Shown: positions 6,108-14,208 of the stretch, one piece after another | How positions within the stretch are numbered: position 1 is the stretch's first letter | Layout of the letters: each line of letters starts with the position of its first letter | Assembly: GCF_004153545.1 (NCBI RefSeq) | Contig: NZ_SDVA01000026.1 | Span: 1 to 36,333, forward strand | Length of the DNA: 36,333 nt | Direction of reading: 5' to 3' | From: Serinicoccus sediminis | GTDB lineage: Bacteria > Actinomycetota > Actinomycetes > Actinomycetales > Dermatophilaceae | The notes under the pieces: model-generated | Seen by the model: the letters and a program-made list of their open reading frames with translations, nothing else | Told to the model about the DNA's origin: nothing | Database searches by the model: none | Position numbers and translations under genes: made by a program

Positions 6108-8843
6108 ATGGACAGGGACGAGCGGGCGCGCCTGGAGGGGGTCATCACCCAGGGGGAGGGGCTGGTTCCTGTCGCCCACCGGGTCCGCGCGCACCGCTCG
6201 GAGGTCCGCCAGGCCGCTGACGCGGCCGGTGCCCGGCTCGCGGCCCGGGTGACCCGCGTGCGGCCTGCGGGCACACGGGGGTGGCGCGTGCTCCCTCTCG
6301 GCGCGGGCGACGACGTCCTGCTCGGGCAGCTCTCGGCCCGCACCGCGCTGACCGCCCTCAGCGCGACCGAGGAGAAGGTGCTGGAGGACTTGGCCGACCG
6401 GGTGGCACCGGCGGTCGAGGCGGCCCGGTCGCTCGTCGGGCTGCGCCGGTTCGTCACCCTCGGCGCCCGTCGCGCACGAGCCGAGGCGCAGGCCCTCTGG
6501 CTGCTGCTCCATCAGCCCGACTGGGGCGAGGATCCCGAGGCGTGGTTGGCCCGGCTGGACGCACAGACCCGCGAGCCCGCCGTGCCCCTCGCCCTGGGCT
6601 CGGCCCTGCACCCCCGCACGGGTCTGGTCGACCGGATCGGCGGACCGACCGACCACCAGGTGGTCCTGGCGCTCGACGGCCCCCGGAGCGGGCCCACCGG
6701 CCACGCCGACGCCACGACGCTCGGCGACCCACGGGTCGCGCCGAGCGACGAGCTGGCCGGTCTCGAGCAGCAGGACCTGCGTGACCTGCCCGCCGTGCTG
6801 CCACCGCTCGCCGCGGTCATCACCCGGGCGGACGAGGCCCGGCGGCAGGCGCTGGCCGCCGGTGAGGCCGTCCGCGCGGTCGCCGCCGACCGGCTGCTGG
6901 CGCAGATGCCCGTCGACCGGCTCCGCGAGGCGACCGGTGAGCGGCTGCGCATCGGCGCCCTCTCCGAGGCCGGCATCACCACCGTCCGGCAGGTCCTGGA
7001 CCGCGACCACGACCTGGACGCCGTGCCGGGGGTCGGGCCGGTCACCGCCCGGCGCATGCGCGGCGCCGCCCAGACGCTGCGCACCCTGGCCCTCGACGAC
7101 GCGCCCGTCCGGCTCGACCCGGACGACCGCAGCCCGCAGGCGACCCGCCTGCTGGAGCAGCTGCATACGTGGGACCTGCTGCGGCAGACCGCCAAGGCGA
7201 CCGACGTCGTGGCCCTCGCGCAGACGCTGCTGCCGCTCGCCGACCACGTCACCGGGCGCACCACCCACCTCGCCGTCCTCGGTGACGCCCCGGCCCAGGA
7301 CCTGCTCGACCTCGCCCTGCCCGTGCTCGAGCGCGCGCGAGAGCTGCGCGAGGCGCTCGCGCGGGCGCACCAGGACGACCCGTGGGTCGACTTCCTGGAC
7401 CGCCCGGCGCACTACCTCGCGTTGCTGTCCGAGCTGGGCCTCGTCGAGGAGACCGGCACCCACGGCGACCTCCCCGACGATGTCGTGGAGGCGGTCCGGG
7501 CGCAGGAGCTGGACACCACCCACCTCGAGGTGTCGCTGCGCGGCTACCAGGGCTTCGCGGCCCGCTTCGCCCTCGTGCAGGAGAAGGTCGTCATCGGGGA
7601 CGAGATGGGACTCGGCAAGACCGTCGAGGCGCTCGCCGTGCTGGCCCACCGGGCTGCGGAGGGCGCCCGCTGGTTCCTGGTCGTCTGCCCCGCCGCCGTC
7701 ATCAGCAACTGGGTGCGCGAGGTCGGTGCCAAGACCGGGCTCGAGCCGCGCCGGCTGCACGGTGCGGACCGCGGGTCGGAGCTCGCGCGCTGGCGCGCGT
7801 CCGGGGGTGTGGCCGTCACCACCTACACGACCCTGACGACGCTCTGGCAGGATCTGGACGGCTTCGAGGTCGACGTGCTGGTGGTCGACGAGGCGCACTA
7901 CGTCAAGACCCCGGCGGCCCAGCGCTCCCGGCGCGTGGCCGCGCTCGTCGCGCGCACCCAGCACGTCCTGCTGCTCACCGGGACCCCGCTGGAGAACAGG
8001 GTGGGCGAGTTCTCGACCCTCGTCGGCTACCTGCGCCCCGAGCTGCTGGACGGGCTCGGCGACTCCCCGGTCGAGTTCAGGCGCCGCATCGCCCCGGTCT
8101 ACCTGCGCCGCAACACCGAGGACGTCCTCGTCGAGCTCCCGGAGCTGGTCGAGGTGGAGGAGTGGCTGGAGCTGTCCGCGGATGACGAGGCGGCCTACCG
8201 TGACGCGGTCGCCTCCGGCAGCTTCATGGCGATGCGGCGGGCCGCCTTCGCCTCGGGTCCGCGGTCGGCCAAGCTCGAGCACCTGCTCGAGATCGTGGAG
8301 GAGGCGGAGGAGAACGGGCGTCGCGTCATCGTCTTCTCCTACTTCCGCGACGTGCTCGACCTGGTCGCCGGGAGTCTTCCGGGCCCGGTCTTCGGACCGC
8401 TCACCGGCTCGGTCGCCCCGGCGCAGCGCCAGCACGTGGTCGACGAGTTCTCCCGGGCTCCGGGCGGTGCGGCGCTCGTCGCCCAGATCCAGGCCGCGGG
8501 CGTGGGGCTGAACATCCAGGCGGCCTCGGTCGTGGTCCTCTGCGAGCCGCAGCTCAAGCCCACCACCGAGTGGCAGGCGATCGCGCGGGCCCGCCGGATG
8601 GGTCAGCTGCAGACCGTGCAGGTGCACCGGCTGCTCACCGAGGACAGCGTCGACGAGCGGCTCGTCGAGCTGCTGTCGGCCAAGGCCGGCACCTTCGAGG
8701 ACTACGCGCGGGTGAGCGAGACGGCCCAGCGCGCCCCGGAGGCCTACGACCTCAGCGAGGCCGACCTGGCCCGGCGCGTCGTGGCGGCGGAGCGGGCGCG
8801 GCTCTTCCCCGCCGAGGACGGCCCGGCGATGATGGGGCGATGA
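6108..8843 (+). CDS. SNF2-family DEAD/DEAH-box helicase-like ATPase
   Basis: This 911-residue protein has an N-terminal ~480-residue region with a helix-hairpin-helix near residues 280-320 (IGALSEAGITTVRQVL, AVPGVGPVTARRM), and a C-terminal SNF2 motor. Motor motifs: GDEMGLGKT (Walker A, ~500), VVDEAH (motif II, ~592), LLTGTPLENR (motif III, ~624), VIVFSYF (~740), IQAAGVGLNIQAASVVV (motif V) and QAIARARRMGQ (motif VI, ~825). SNF2 proteins translocate on double-stranded DNA; the HhH suggests binding to branched or structured DNA, so repair or defence-linked remodelling is a reasonable guess. There is no partner nuclease or methylase nearby. The stop overlaps the next gene's start as ATGA, indicating coupled translation with the HAD hydrolase. 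Start chosen at ATG 6108 after the tandem repeat. Confidence 0.9.
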   Translation: MDRDERARLEGVITQGEGLVPVAHRVRAHRSEVRQAADAAGARLAARVTRVRPAGTRGWRVLPLGAGDDVLLGQLSARTALTALSATEEKVLEDLADRVAPAVEAARSLVGLRRFVTLGARRARAEAQALWLLLHQPDWGEDPEAWLARLDAQTREPAVPLALGSALHPRTGLVDRIGGPTDHQVVLALDGPRSGPTGHADATTLGDPRVAPSDELAGLEQQDLRDLPAVLPPLAAVITRADEARRQALAAGEAVRAVAADRLLAQMPVDRLREATGERLRIGALSEAGITTVRQVLDRDHDLDAVPGVGPVTARRMRGAAQTLRTLALDDAPVRLDPDDRSPQATRLLEQLHTWDLLRQTAKATDVVALAQTLLPLADHVTGRTTHLAVLGDAPAQDLLDLALPVLERARELREALARAHQDDPWVDFLDRPAHYLALLSELGLVEETGTHGDLPDDVVEAVRAQELDTTHLEVSLRGYQGFAARFALVQEKVVIGDEMGLGKTVEALAVLAHRAAEGARWFLVVCPAAVISNWVREVGAKTGLEPRRLHGADRGSELARWRASGGVAVTTYTTLTTLWQDLDGFEVDVLVVDEAHYVKTPAAQRSRRVAALVARTQHVLLLTGTPLENRVGEFSTLVGYLRPELLDGLGDSPVEFRRRIAPVYLRRNTEDVLVELPELVEVEEWLELSADDEAAYRDAVASGSFMAMRRAAFASGPRSAKLEHLLEIVEEAEENGRRVIVFSYFRDVLDLVAGSLPGPVFGPLTGSVAPAQRQHVVDEFSRAPGGAALVAQIQAAGVGLNIQAASVVVLCEPQLKPTTEWQAIARARRMGQLQTVQVHRLLTEDSVDERLVELLSAKAGTFEDYARVSETAQRAPEAYDLSEADLARRVVAAERARLFPAEDGPAMMGR

Positions 8844-9517
8844 CCCCCGCACCCGCCGTCCTCCTCTTCGACGTCAACGAGACCCTCTCCGACATGAGCC
8901 CGATGGCCGACCGGTTCACCGAGGTGGGTGCTCCGGCGGCCCTGGCGAAGACCTGGTTCGCCTCGCTGCTGCGCGACGGCTTCGCCCTGACCGTGACCGG
9001 TGACAACCCGGGTTTCGCCGACGTCGGGCGCGCGGTGCTGCGGCCGATGCTGTCGGCCGAGCTGCGGCCGACCGACGTGGACGATGCGGTGGAGCACGTC
9101 CTGGCAGGCTTCGGCCAGCTGTCGCTGCACCCGGACGTGGAGGCGGGCGTCCGGCGGCTGCACGACGCCGGCGTGCGCCTCGTGACGTTGAGCAACGGGT
9201 CCACCACGGTGGCCCAGGGGCTGTTCGAGCGGGCCGGGCTGCTGGACTGCTTCGAGCAGCTGCTGACCGTCGAGGACGCGCCGCGGTGGAAGCCCGCGCC
9301 CGAGTCCTACGCCTACGGCCTGGGGGTATGCGGTGTCCCCGCCTCCGAGGCGATGCTCGTCGCCGTGCACCCGTGGGACCTGCACGGTGCCCGGGCAGCC
9401 GGTCTGCGGACCGCCTGGGTCACCCGCACCCGGGGCACCTACCCCGCGCACATGGCCCGCCCCGAGGTCGCCGCGAGCGGCATCGACGACCTGGCCCGGC
9501 AGCTGGCCGAGGGGTAG
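8840..9517 (+). CDS. Haloacid dehalogenase type II-like HAD hydrolase
   Basis: The 225-residue HAD-superfamily protein has motif I FDVNETL with nucleophile Asp near residue 10, motif II TLSNGS (~120), motif III WKPAPESY (~150) and motif IV VHPWDLHGARAAG (~180). The WKPAPE and VHxWDxxGA forms are those of L-2-haloacid dehalogenases, which hydrolyse 2-halocarboxylates, but many actinobacterial relatives act on unknown phosphate or halide substrates. It overlaps the helicase stop by 4 nt and is probably translationally coupled to it. It ends 3 nt before the convergent RNA methyltransferase. A paralogue of similar length lies at 31497-32162. Confidence 0.9.
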   Translation: MTPAPAVLLFDVNETLSDMSPMADRFTEVGAPAALAKTWFASLLRDGFALTVTGDNPGFADVGRAVLRPMLSAELRPTDVDDAVEHVLAGFGQLSLHPDVEAGVRRLHDAGVRLVTLSNGSTTVAQGLFERAGLLDCFEQLLTVEDAPRWKPAPESYAYGLGVCGVPASEAMLVAVHPWDLHGARAAGLRTAWVTRTRGTYPAHMARPEVAASGIDDLARQLAEG

Positions 9518-9520
9518 TCG

Positions 9521-10408
9521 TCAGCTGCGCCGGCCACGCATGGCCGCGTGCAGCACGATCGACCCGGCGACGGCCGCGTTGAGCGAGCTGGCCGAGCCCA
9601 CCATCGGGATGCTCAGCACGCCGTCGCAGGCCTCACGCCAGGCCTGGGCCATGCCGCGGGTCTCGTTGCCCAGGACGAGCAGCGTCGGCCGCTCCCACGG
9701 CACGGCCTCCAGGTCGGTCTTGCCCTCTTCGTCGGTGCCCAGCACCTGCATCGCGACCCCGGCGTCCCGTTGTTCCGCAACCCAGTCGAGCACGGTCTGG
9801 GCCGAGTCGACGCGCACGGTCGGGACGGCGAAGCAGGACCCTGTCGAGGCCCGGACCGCCTTGGGGTCGTAGGGGTCGGCCGCGTGCCCGGTCACGACCA
9901 GGCCGGTCCCGCCGAAGGCGTCGATGGACCGCTGCAGCGTGCCGATGTTGCCCGGCTGCCCCGGACGGTCGAAGACCGTCACGAGCGGCACCCGTTGCGG
10001 CACAGCAGGACTTGACCCTGACAAGGGTGTCGACGTCGCGCGGGTGCCGCTCGACGACCCCGCCACCCGGCTCAGGTCGTCGGCCGGCATGCCCACCACC
10101 GCGACCAGCTCGGTCCGCTCGTCCTCCCGCTGGGCCAGCTCGGCCAGCAGGTCGGGTGCGACCTCGAAGCGTTCGCCGCCGCTGCTGGCCCAGACGTCGG
10201 ACGCCCACCCGGACCGCCGCGAACCCAGCGGCCGCAGCAGGGCCCGGACCGGCCAGCCGTGGGCCAGCGCCTGGTCGATCGGCCGGACGCCGTGGACGAG
10301 GAACTCGCCCGCACGGTGCCTCGTCCTGCGGTTGCCGAGCAGCGCCTCCCACCGCTGGAAGGTGGCGTTGCGGGCGGTGACGCGCAGCGTCCGGCGAGGT
10401 GCAGGCAT
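9521..10408 (-). CDS. TrmH/SpoU-family RNA 2'-O-methyltransferase
   Basis: The 295-residue protein is a SPOUT (alpha/beta-knot) RNA methyltransferase using S-adenosylmethionine to methylate a ribose 2'-OH of rRNA or tRNA. The N-terminal ~90 residues form the substrate-binding domain (FLVHGVRPIDQAL). Motif 1 is FDRPGQPGNIGTLQRS (~150), motif 2 is LLVLGNETRGMAQAW (~245) and motif 3, the knot, is IPMVGSASSLNAAVAGSI (~275). The residue around 110-140 insertion (SSGTRATSTPL region) is low complexity. Target nucleotide cannot be told from sequence. The ATG at 10408 lacks a clear ribosome-binding site. It lies downstream of the DHFR-like gene with an 86-nt gap and may be read from the same promoter. 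Confidence 0.9.
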   Translation of the reverse strand: MPAPRRTLRVTARNATFQRWEALLGNRRTRHRAGEFLVHGVRPIDQALAHGWPVRALLRPLGSRRSGWASDVWASSGGERFEVAPDLLAELAQREDERTELVAVVGMPADDLSRVAGSSSGTRATSTPLSGSSPAVPQRVPLVTVFDRPGQPGNIGTLQRSIDAFGGTGLVVTGHAADPYDPKAVRASTGSCFAVPTVRVDSAQTVLDWVAEQRDAGVAMQVLGTDEEGKTDLEAVPWERPTLLVLGNETRGMAQAWREACDGVLSIPMVGSASSLNAAVAGSIVLHAAMRGRRS

Positions 10409-10494
10409 ACCCCGATCGAACCAGACACCCCCTCCCGCCCGCGCAGAGCGACCGACCCGACCGACCGACCGACCGGCCGCGACCGGGGCGATGT

Positions 10495-11049
10495 TCAGTG
10501 CTGCACGTCGTAGACCGCCATGGTGACCCCGTTGCCGTAGCTCTGCGACTCGACGAGCGTCAGCCGCTGCTTGGCCCCGTCGCCGAACAGCCGGATGCCG
10601 CTGCCGAGCACGACCGGGAAGACGAGCAGGTGGTAGCGGTCCACCAGCCCGGCCTCCGCCAGCCCCTGGGCCAGGGTCGCGCTGCCGTGCACGATGATCG
10701 GGTCGCCGTCACCCTCCTTGAGCGTGCGCACCTCCTCCAGCGACCCCAGCACGGTCGCCTCCCACGGGCTGGTGTCGGTCAGCGTGGTGGAGACGACGTA
10801 GCGCGGCATCGCGTTGTAGCCCGGGAACTCCTCGGTCATCCCGGGCCACACCGGCGCGAACTCCTCGTAGGTGCGACGCCCGAGCAGCAGCGCCCCTGCC
10901 TCGTCCTGCTCCCGGCCCTTGATCTCGTAGGCCGCCTCGTCGAACTCGACGTCCTTGAAGCTCCACCCCGCGTGCGGGTGGTCGCCGCCGCCGGGTGAGT
11001 CGACGACCCCGTCGAGGGTGATGATCTCGGTGACGATCAGCTGGCGCAT
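10495..11049 (-). CDS. Dihydrofolate reductase family protein (RibD C-terminal-like)
   Basis: The 184-residue product belongs to the RibD-C/DHFR-like reductase family, common in actinobacteria. Signature blocks are the N-terminal ITLDGVVDSPGG, LLLGRRTYEEFAPVWP (~58) and the C-terminal VFPVVLGSGIRLF. Fold and NADPH use are expected; a true folate or riboflavin role is unlikely because such orphan members are usually separate from the essential folA and ribD genes. The ATG at 11049 is supported by a strong ribosome-binding site, GGAGGAG, 5 nt upstream. The 185 nt upstream contain no gene. The order with the RNA methyltransferase downstream has no clear functional logic. Confidence 0.9.
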   Translation of the reverse strand: MRQLIVTEIITLDGVVDSPGGGDHPHAGWSFKDVEFDEAAYEIKGREQDEAGALLLGRRTYEEFAPVWPGMTEEFPGYNAMPRYVVSTTLTDTSPWEATVLGSLEEVRTLKEGDGDPIIVHGSATLAQGLAEAGLVDRYHLLVFPVVLGSGIRLFGDGAKQRLTLVESQSYGNGVTMAVYDVQH

Positions 11050-11234
11050 CCTGCTCCTCCGGTATGCCGTGCTCGGGTCCGTGGCCCCGTCGCCGTCGGT
11101 GGCGCCGGGTCCGGTGTGACCGCGCGGGTGCGGCCGTCGAGGAGTATGACGTCGCCCGGGTCGCCGACTCATCGGCGCCGTCACCGGCCGGCCCGCCAGC
11201 GCCCTCGGCCCGCGCGGACGGGGGAGCGGCCGTC

Positions 11235-11711
11235 CTAGGTGACCAGCCGTCGCAACGCCCACCGCGCCACCGGGCGGTAGGCGAGCACCACGGGGGCGGG
11301 GCCCCGCAGCACGAGACCGGCCTCGGTTCGGCGAGCGGTGCCACCGGCCGGCCCGCCGGTGTCACCGCCGTCGCCATCGCCACCCTCCCCGACGGTCTCC
11401 AGCGTGTGGTGCAGGTCGAGGCGGAACGGCCCGGGCACCGGACGCACGAGACGCACGGTCCAGGACCACGTGCGCGCGGGCTCGTCCACCGCGGTGACCA
11501 CGAAGTCCACCGCCAGGCTCAGCGAGCCGTGCACCCTCCCGGACATGCCGGGGTGCAGGCGGACCGTGCCGTCGGCAGCCACGCCGTCCACCTCGACACG
11601 GCGCAGGTGCGGCGCCCAGTCCGCCCAGCGGGACGGGTCGGCATACCGCTCCCACGCCTGGTCGACCCCCACCGGCCCCCGTGCCGAGGTCGAGACCTCG
11701 CGAGGCCTCAC
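11235..11711 (-). CDS. SRPBCC (START/Bet v1-like) family protein
   Basis: The 158-residue protein has a polyketide-cyclase/SRPBCC beginning: STSARGPVGVDQAWERYADPSRWADWAPHLRRVEVDG, then the expected beta strands and a C-terminal helix ending with AYRPVARWALRRL. Members bind hydrophobic ligands in a cavity; no ligand can be inferred here. A Gly/Asp-rich insertion lies near residues 108-125. The start is GTG at 11711 and overlaps the stop of the upstream DCC-family gene (GTGA), so the two genes are translationally coupled. It ends with no terminator visible, 185 nt before the DHFR-like start. Confidence 0.85.
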   Translation of the reverse strand: MRPREVSTSARGPVGVDQAWERYADPSRWADWAPHLRRVEVDGVAADGTVRLHPGMSGRVHGSLSLAVDFVVTAVDEPARTWSWTVRLVRPVPGPFRLDLHHTLETVGEGGDGDGGDTGGPAGGTARRTEAGLVLRGPAPVVLAYRPVARWALRRLVT

Positions 11712-12178
11712 CCGCGCCCCGTGTCAGGGCCGGGGGCCGAGGTGGGCGACACCGGCGGTGCGGATGACGCGGTCGAGGAGGCGCCCGCGGCACCGGCCTG
11801 CGGCAGGCCGCACTGCGCCGTGCTGCCGGGCAGCCGGCCCCGGTTGCTCGCGACCAGGCGGTAGAGCGCGGCGCCGGGCCGGCCCATGACCCGCGAGCCC
11901 AGGACGAGCCCGAGGGTGCGCCACGGCTGCGGGCTGTGCGCCAGGATCTGTGCCCACGCGCGGTGGCCGTACTCCACCCGCCCGTCCGGCATCACCACGG
12001 GCATCTCGAGGTCGGTGCGCGACGCGTCGACCCCGAGCGCGCCGAGGTCGTGCTCCTGCAGCGACGACACGACCACCCGCGCACCCAGGCGCGGGATCCA
12101 CCCCGCCGCCATGGTGCAGAAACCGCAGTCGCCGTCGTAGAGCGCGAGGGGTCGTCGTCCCGGTGTCGCCGTCGTCAT
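11708..12178 (-). CDS. DCC-family thiol-disulfide oxidoreductase-like protein (DUF393)
   Basis: The 156-residue protein starts with the DUF393 hallmark LALYDGDCGFCTMAAGWI, whose DxxCxxC motif is presumed redox-active. Central VVVSSLQEHDLGALGV and VEYGHRAWAQIL fit the family. The ~35 residues at the C-terminus, rich in Ser, Ala and Pro, are not part of the family core and look disordered. Function within the family is uncharacterised; a thioredoxin-like disulfide exchange in the cytoplasm is assumed. The stop overlaps the GTG start of the SRPBCC gene. ATG 12178 is preferred over 12196 because family homology begins directly after it. Confidence 0.88.
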   Translation of the reverse strand: MTTATPGRRPLALYDGDCGFCTMAAGWIPRLGARVVVSSLQEHDLGALGVDASRTDLEMPVVMPDGRVEYGHRAWAQILAHSPQPWRTLGLVLGSRVMGRPGAALYRLVASNRGRLPGSTAQCGLPQAGAAGASSTASSAPPVSPTSAPGPDTGRG

Positions 12179-12281
12179 GCCCTCATGCTCGCGCACGGGA
12201 GCGCCCTGGGCGACCCGGTGCGGACGGGCAGGGCAGCCGCGCGGTCACCGATGCCGTCCCGGAGCCGCCGTCAGGCAGTCG

Positions 12282-13346
12282 TCAGACCGGCTGCGGCTCG
12301 CCGAGCGCACGTCCGGTGACCATCGGGCGGGGCTCCTCGACCTGGCCGTCCGCGCTGACCGGGGCCTCGTCGATGGCCTCGGCGGTGGCGGTCGGCTCGG
12401 GCGCCCCGGTGGGGCGCGGGTCCAGGTGCACCCCGGCGATCATGCACCGCACCGACCCACCGGCCAGCTCGATGGTGGGGATGTCGACCGAGACGATCTG
12501 GCAGGAGCGCTCGATCGCGGTGATCTGCGGCCCGGTGAGGCTGCGCCGGGCCCGGCCCGACATGGCCATGATGTGCTGTCGGCGACCCTCCGGCGTCCGC
12601 CCGAGCAGCTCGACCGCGTTGCCCGCGAACTCCCGCACCTGGTGCTCGCTGAGCTCGATGATCTCCCGCCCGGTGACCTCCAGCCGCTCGCGCACCTCCC
12701 GGCGGCGCTGCTCGTCACGGATCATGTCGAGCGCGATGAGCGCCACGTCGGTGCCGATGCAGGCGATGACGTTGGTGTGGTAGACCGGCACCCCGCCGGC
12801 GTCGACCGCGTCGAAGGGCATCGGCTCGTAGTTGAAGTCGCTGCAGAAGCGCTCCAGCACATGGGTGTCCGCCCGGTGGCTGACGGCCGTGTAGGCGACG
12901 CGGGAGACGTGGTCCAGCACCATGGCGCCGGTGCCCTCGAGGAAGATGCCGTCCGGCTCCAGCCCGGAGTAGTCGACGATCGTCTGCAGGCGGTAGTCGG
13001 CCTTGAGCATCTCGAGGATGTCGCCGCGCCGTTCGTGCCGGCGGTTCGAGGCATACATCGGGTAGACCGCGACGTAGCCGCCCGGGTGCGTGGAGAGCCA
13101 GTTGTTCGGGAAGACGCTGTCCGGCCGCGTGTGGTCGGGGTCGCTGAAGACGTGGACCCGCACGCCGGCGTCCCGCAGCGCCTGCGCGACGGCGTCCATC
13201 TCGGCCAGCGCCGCCGCCGACGTCACCTCCACCGACTGCCCGACGGGCACGTCGTGCTGGAAGGCGTTGTCCGTGGCGGTGGCCGGGTTGGGGACGAAGT
13301 TCTCGGCACGGATGAGGATCACGGAGGACGGGGCTTGGGCACTCAC
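12282..13346 (-). CDS. ctlX: CtlX-type citrulline/amidino hydrolase (guanidino-group-modifying family)
   Basis: The 354-residue protein has the pentein fold sequence pattern of amidinotransferases and arginine deiminases, closest to citrulline-utilisation hydrolase CtlX. Blocks are VFPNNWLSTHPGG (~78-90), GIFLEGTGAMVLDH (Glu137), VPVYHTNVIACIG (His190) and, near the end, GGSVRCMIAGVH (Cys301, the nucleophile), forming the expected Cys-His-Glu set. Substrate citrulline is by homology only. About 40 residues after the catalytic domain form an Ala/Pro/Glu-rich tail unusual for the family. GTG 13346 is chosen because homology begins there and a TAGATT box ends 7 nt before it. It is divergent from the YCII-ECF42 operon. 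Confidence 0.85.
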   Translation of the reverse strand: MSAQAPSSVILIRAENFVPNPATATDNAFQHDVPVGQSVEVTSAAALAEMDAVAQALRDAGVRVHVFSDPDHTRPDSVFPNNWLSTHPGGYVAVYPMYASNRRHERRGDILEMLKADYRLQTIVDYSGLEPDGIFLEGTGAMVLDHVSRVAYTAVSHRADTHVLERFCSDFNYEPMPFDAVDAGGVPVYHTNVIACIGTDVALIALDMIRDEQRRREVRERLEVTGREIIELSEHQVREFAGNAVELLGRTPEGRRQHIMAMSGRARRSLTGPQITAIERSCQIVSVDIPTIELAGGSVRCMIAGVHLDPRPTGAPEPTATAEAIDEAPVSADGQVEEPRPMVTGRALGEPQPV

Positions 13347-13353
13347 GCCCGGC

Positions 13354-13359
13354 AATCTA
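13354..13359 (-). promoter_or_regulatory. Candidate -10 box (TAGATT) of the ctlX-like gene
   Basis: On the minus strand TAGATT ends 7 nt before the GTG start at 13346, again predicting a leaderless transcript. No Shine-Dalgarno sequence precedes the GTG. Confidence 0.4.
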
Positions 13360-13398
13360 TGGCATCTGGTGCGCCCTTCCGAAAAAGTCCTGACGAGC

Positions 13399-13424
13399 TG
13401 TCGATCCGGCGCCGCCCCGTCCGA
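13399..13424 (+). promoter_or_regulatory. Putative ECF42-dependent promoter
   Basis: TGTCGA (13399-13404), a 17-nt spacer and CGA (13422-13424). From memory, ECF42 target promoters carry TGTCGA at -35 and CGA/CGT-like bases at -10, upstream of DGPF/YCII genes. The site is 52 nt before the first YCII gene of this ECF42 operon, so the sigma factor probably drives its own operon. Confidence 0.65.
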
Positions 13425-13476
13425 CATGCTGGTGAGGTCGCGCACGGCGGCCCGCACGAGGAGCAAGGAGAGCAGC

Positions 13477-13839
13477 ATGAGTTCCTACACCGTTCTCATC
13501 ATCGGGGCGGCCGACCGCTGGTGGACGTCGATGAGCCTGGCCGAGCGCACGGAGGGGTATGCGCAGTACGCCCGGCTCGGCGAGGCGCTCGCCGCCGGGG
13601 GGCACCGGGTGGTCGGCGGAGCCGAGCTGACCCGGACGTCGGAGGCCCGGTCCATCCCGGCCGGCGGCGGACCGGCGACCGACGGCCCGTACGCCGAGAC
13701 CGTCGAGCAGGTCGGTGGCTACTACCAGGTCGAGACCGACGACCTCGACGGTCTGGTGGAGTGCTTCCAGATCATCGCCCGCACCGGCGACGGCATCGAG
13801 ATCCGGCCCAATGTCGACGCCGCCGACCGGCCGAGCTGA
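13477..13839 (+). CDS. YCII/DGPF-domain protein (first)
   Basis: The 120-residue protein carries the YCII-related signature DGPYAETVEQVGGYYQVET in its second half, a variant of the DGPF motif. Such small ferredoxin-like-fold proteins are the standard genomic partners of ECF42 sigma factors; their biochemical role is unknown, though a ligand-binding or sigma-modulating role has been suggested. A good ribosome-binding site (AAGGAG, 6 nt spacing) precedes ATG 13477. It is the first gene of a three-gene operon; the second YCII gene starts 10 nt later. It is about as similar to that gene as expected for an old tandem duplication (shared DGPYAE-VEQ-GG block). Confidence 0.9.
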   Translation: MSSYTVLIIGAADRWWTSMSLAERTEGYAQYARLGEALAAGGHRVVGGAELTRTSEARSIPAGGGPATDGPYAETVEQVGGYYQVETDDLDGLVECFQIIARTGDGIEIRPNVDAADRPS

Positions 13840-13849
13840 GGAGCCGACC

Positions 13850-14203
13850 ATGAAGTACGTCATCCTGCTCATGTCCGAGGGCGAGATGCCCGCCTGGTCC
13901 GCGCTGAGCGAGGAGGAGCAGCAGGCGGGGATGGCCCGGTTCGAGGCCTTCGACGCCGCGTGCCGGGCCCGCGAGGGCGTGGAGATCCTGGCCGGCGAGG
14001 CGCTCGGCGCGGGCGACACCGCGACGACCGTGCGTACCCGCGGCGGCGAGCGCATCGTCACCGACGGTCCCTATGCGGAGGCGGTCGAGCAGCTGGGCGG
14101 GTTCTACCTCCTGCAGGCCCCCGACCTCGACGTCGTGCTCGACCTGCTCACCGTCCTGCCGCCCTACGACATCCAGGTCAGCCCGGTGGTCGACCCCTAC
14201 TGA
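13850..14203 (+). CDS. YCII/DGPF-domain protein (second)
   Basis: The 117-residue product begins MKYVILLMSEG, the typical start of YCII proteins encoded next to ECF sigma factors, and has the conserved DGPYAEAVEQLGGFYLLQAPD block near residue 73. The ribosome-binding site TGAGGAG overlaps the stop codon of the preceding YCII gene, and the sigma-factor gene starts 5 nt after this stop, so all three are one transcript. As in other ECF42 operons, the function of the protein is not established; no catalytic motif is recognisable. Confidence 0.92.
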   Translation: MKYVILLMSEGEMPAWSALSEEEQQAGMARFEAFDAACRAREGVEILAGEALGAGDTATTVRTRGGERIVTDGPYAEAVEQLGGFYLLQAPDLDVVLDLLTVLPPYDIQVSPVVDPY

Positions 14204-14208
14204 CCACG

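Noticed and set aside
6093-8852. Long open frame on the minus strand (919 codons)
   Set aside because: It lies exactly opposite the SNF2 gene, has no recognisable domain and shows the Arg/Gly/His-rich composition of antisense frames in GC-rich DNA.
10449-10476. GACC tetranucleotide repeat between the RNA methyltransferase and DHFR-like genes
   Set aside because: Only three or four imperfect units in an 86-bp gap; too short and degenerate to be treated as a meaningful repeat.
11184-11358. 16-bp direct repeat CACCGGCCGGCCCGCC at 11183 and 11342
   Set aside because: Composition-driven coincidence in GC-rich sequence, one copy in coding and one in non-coding DNA; no flanking homology.
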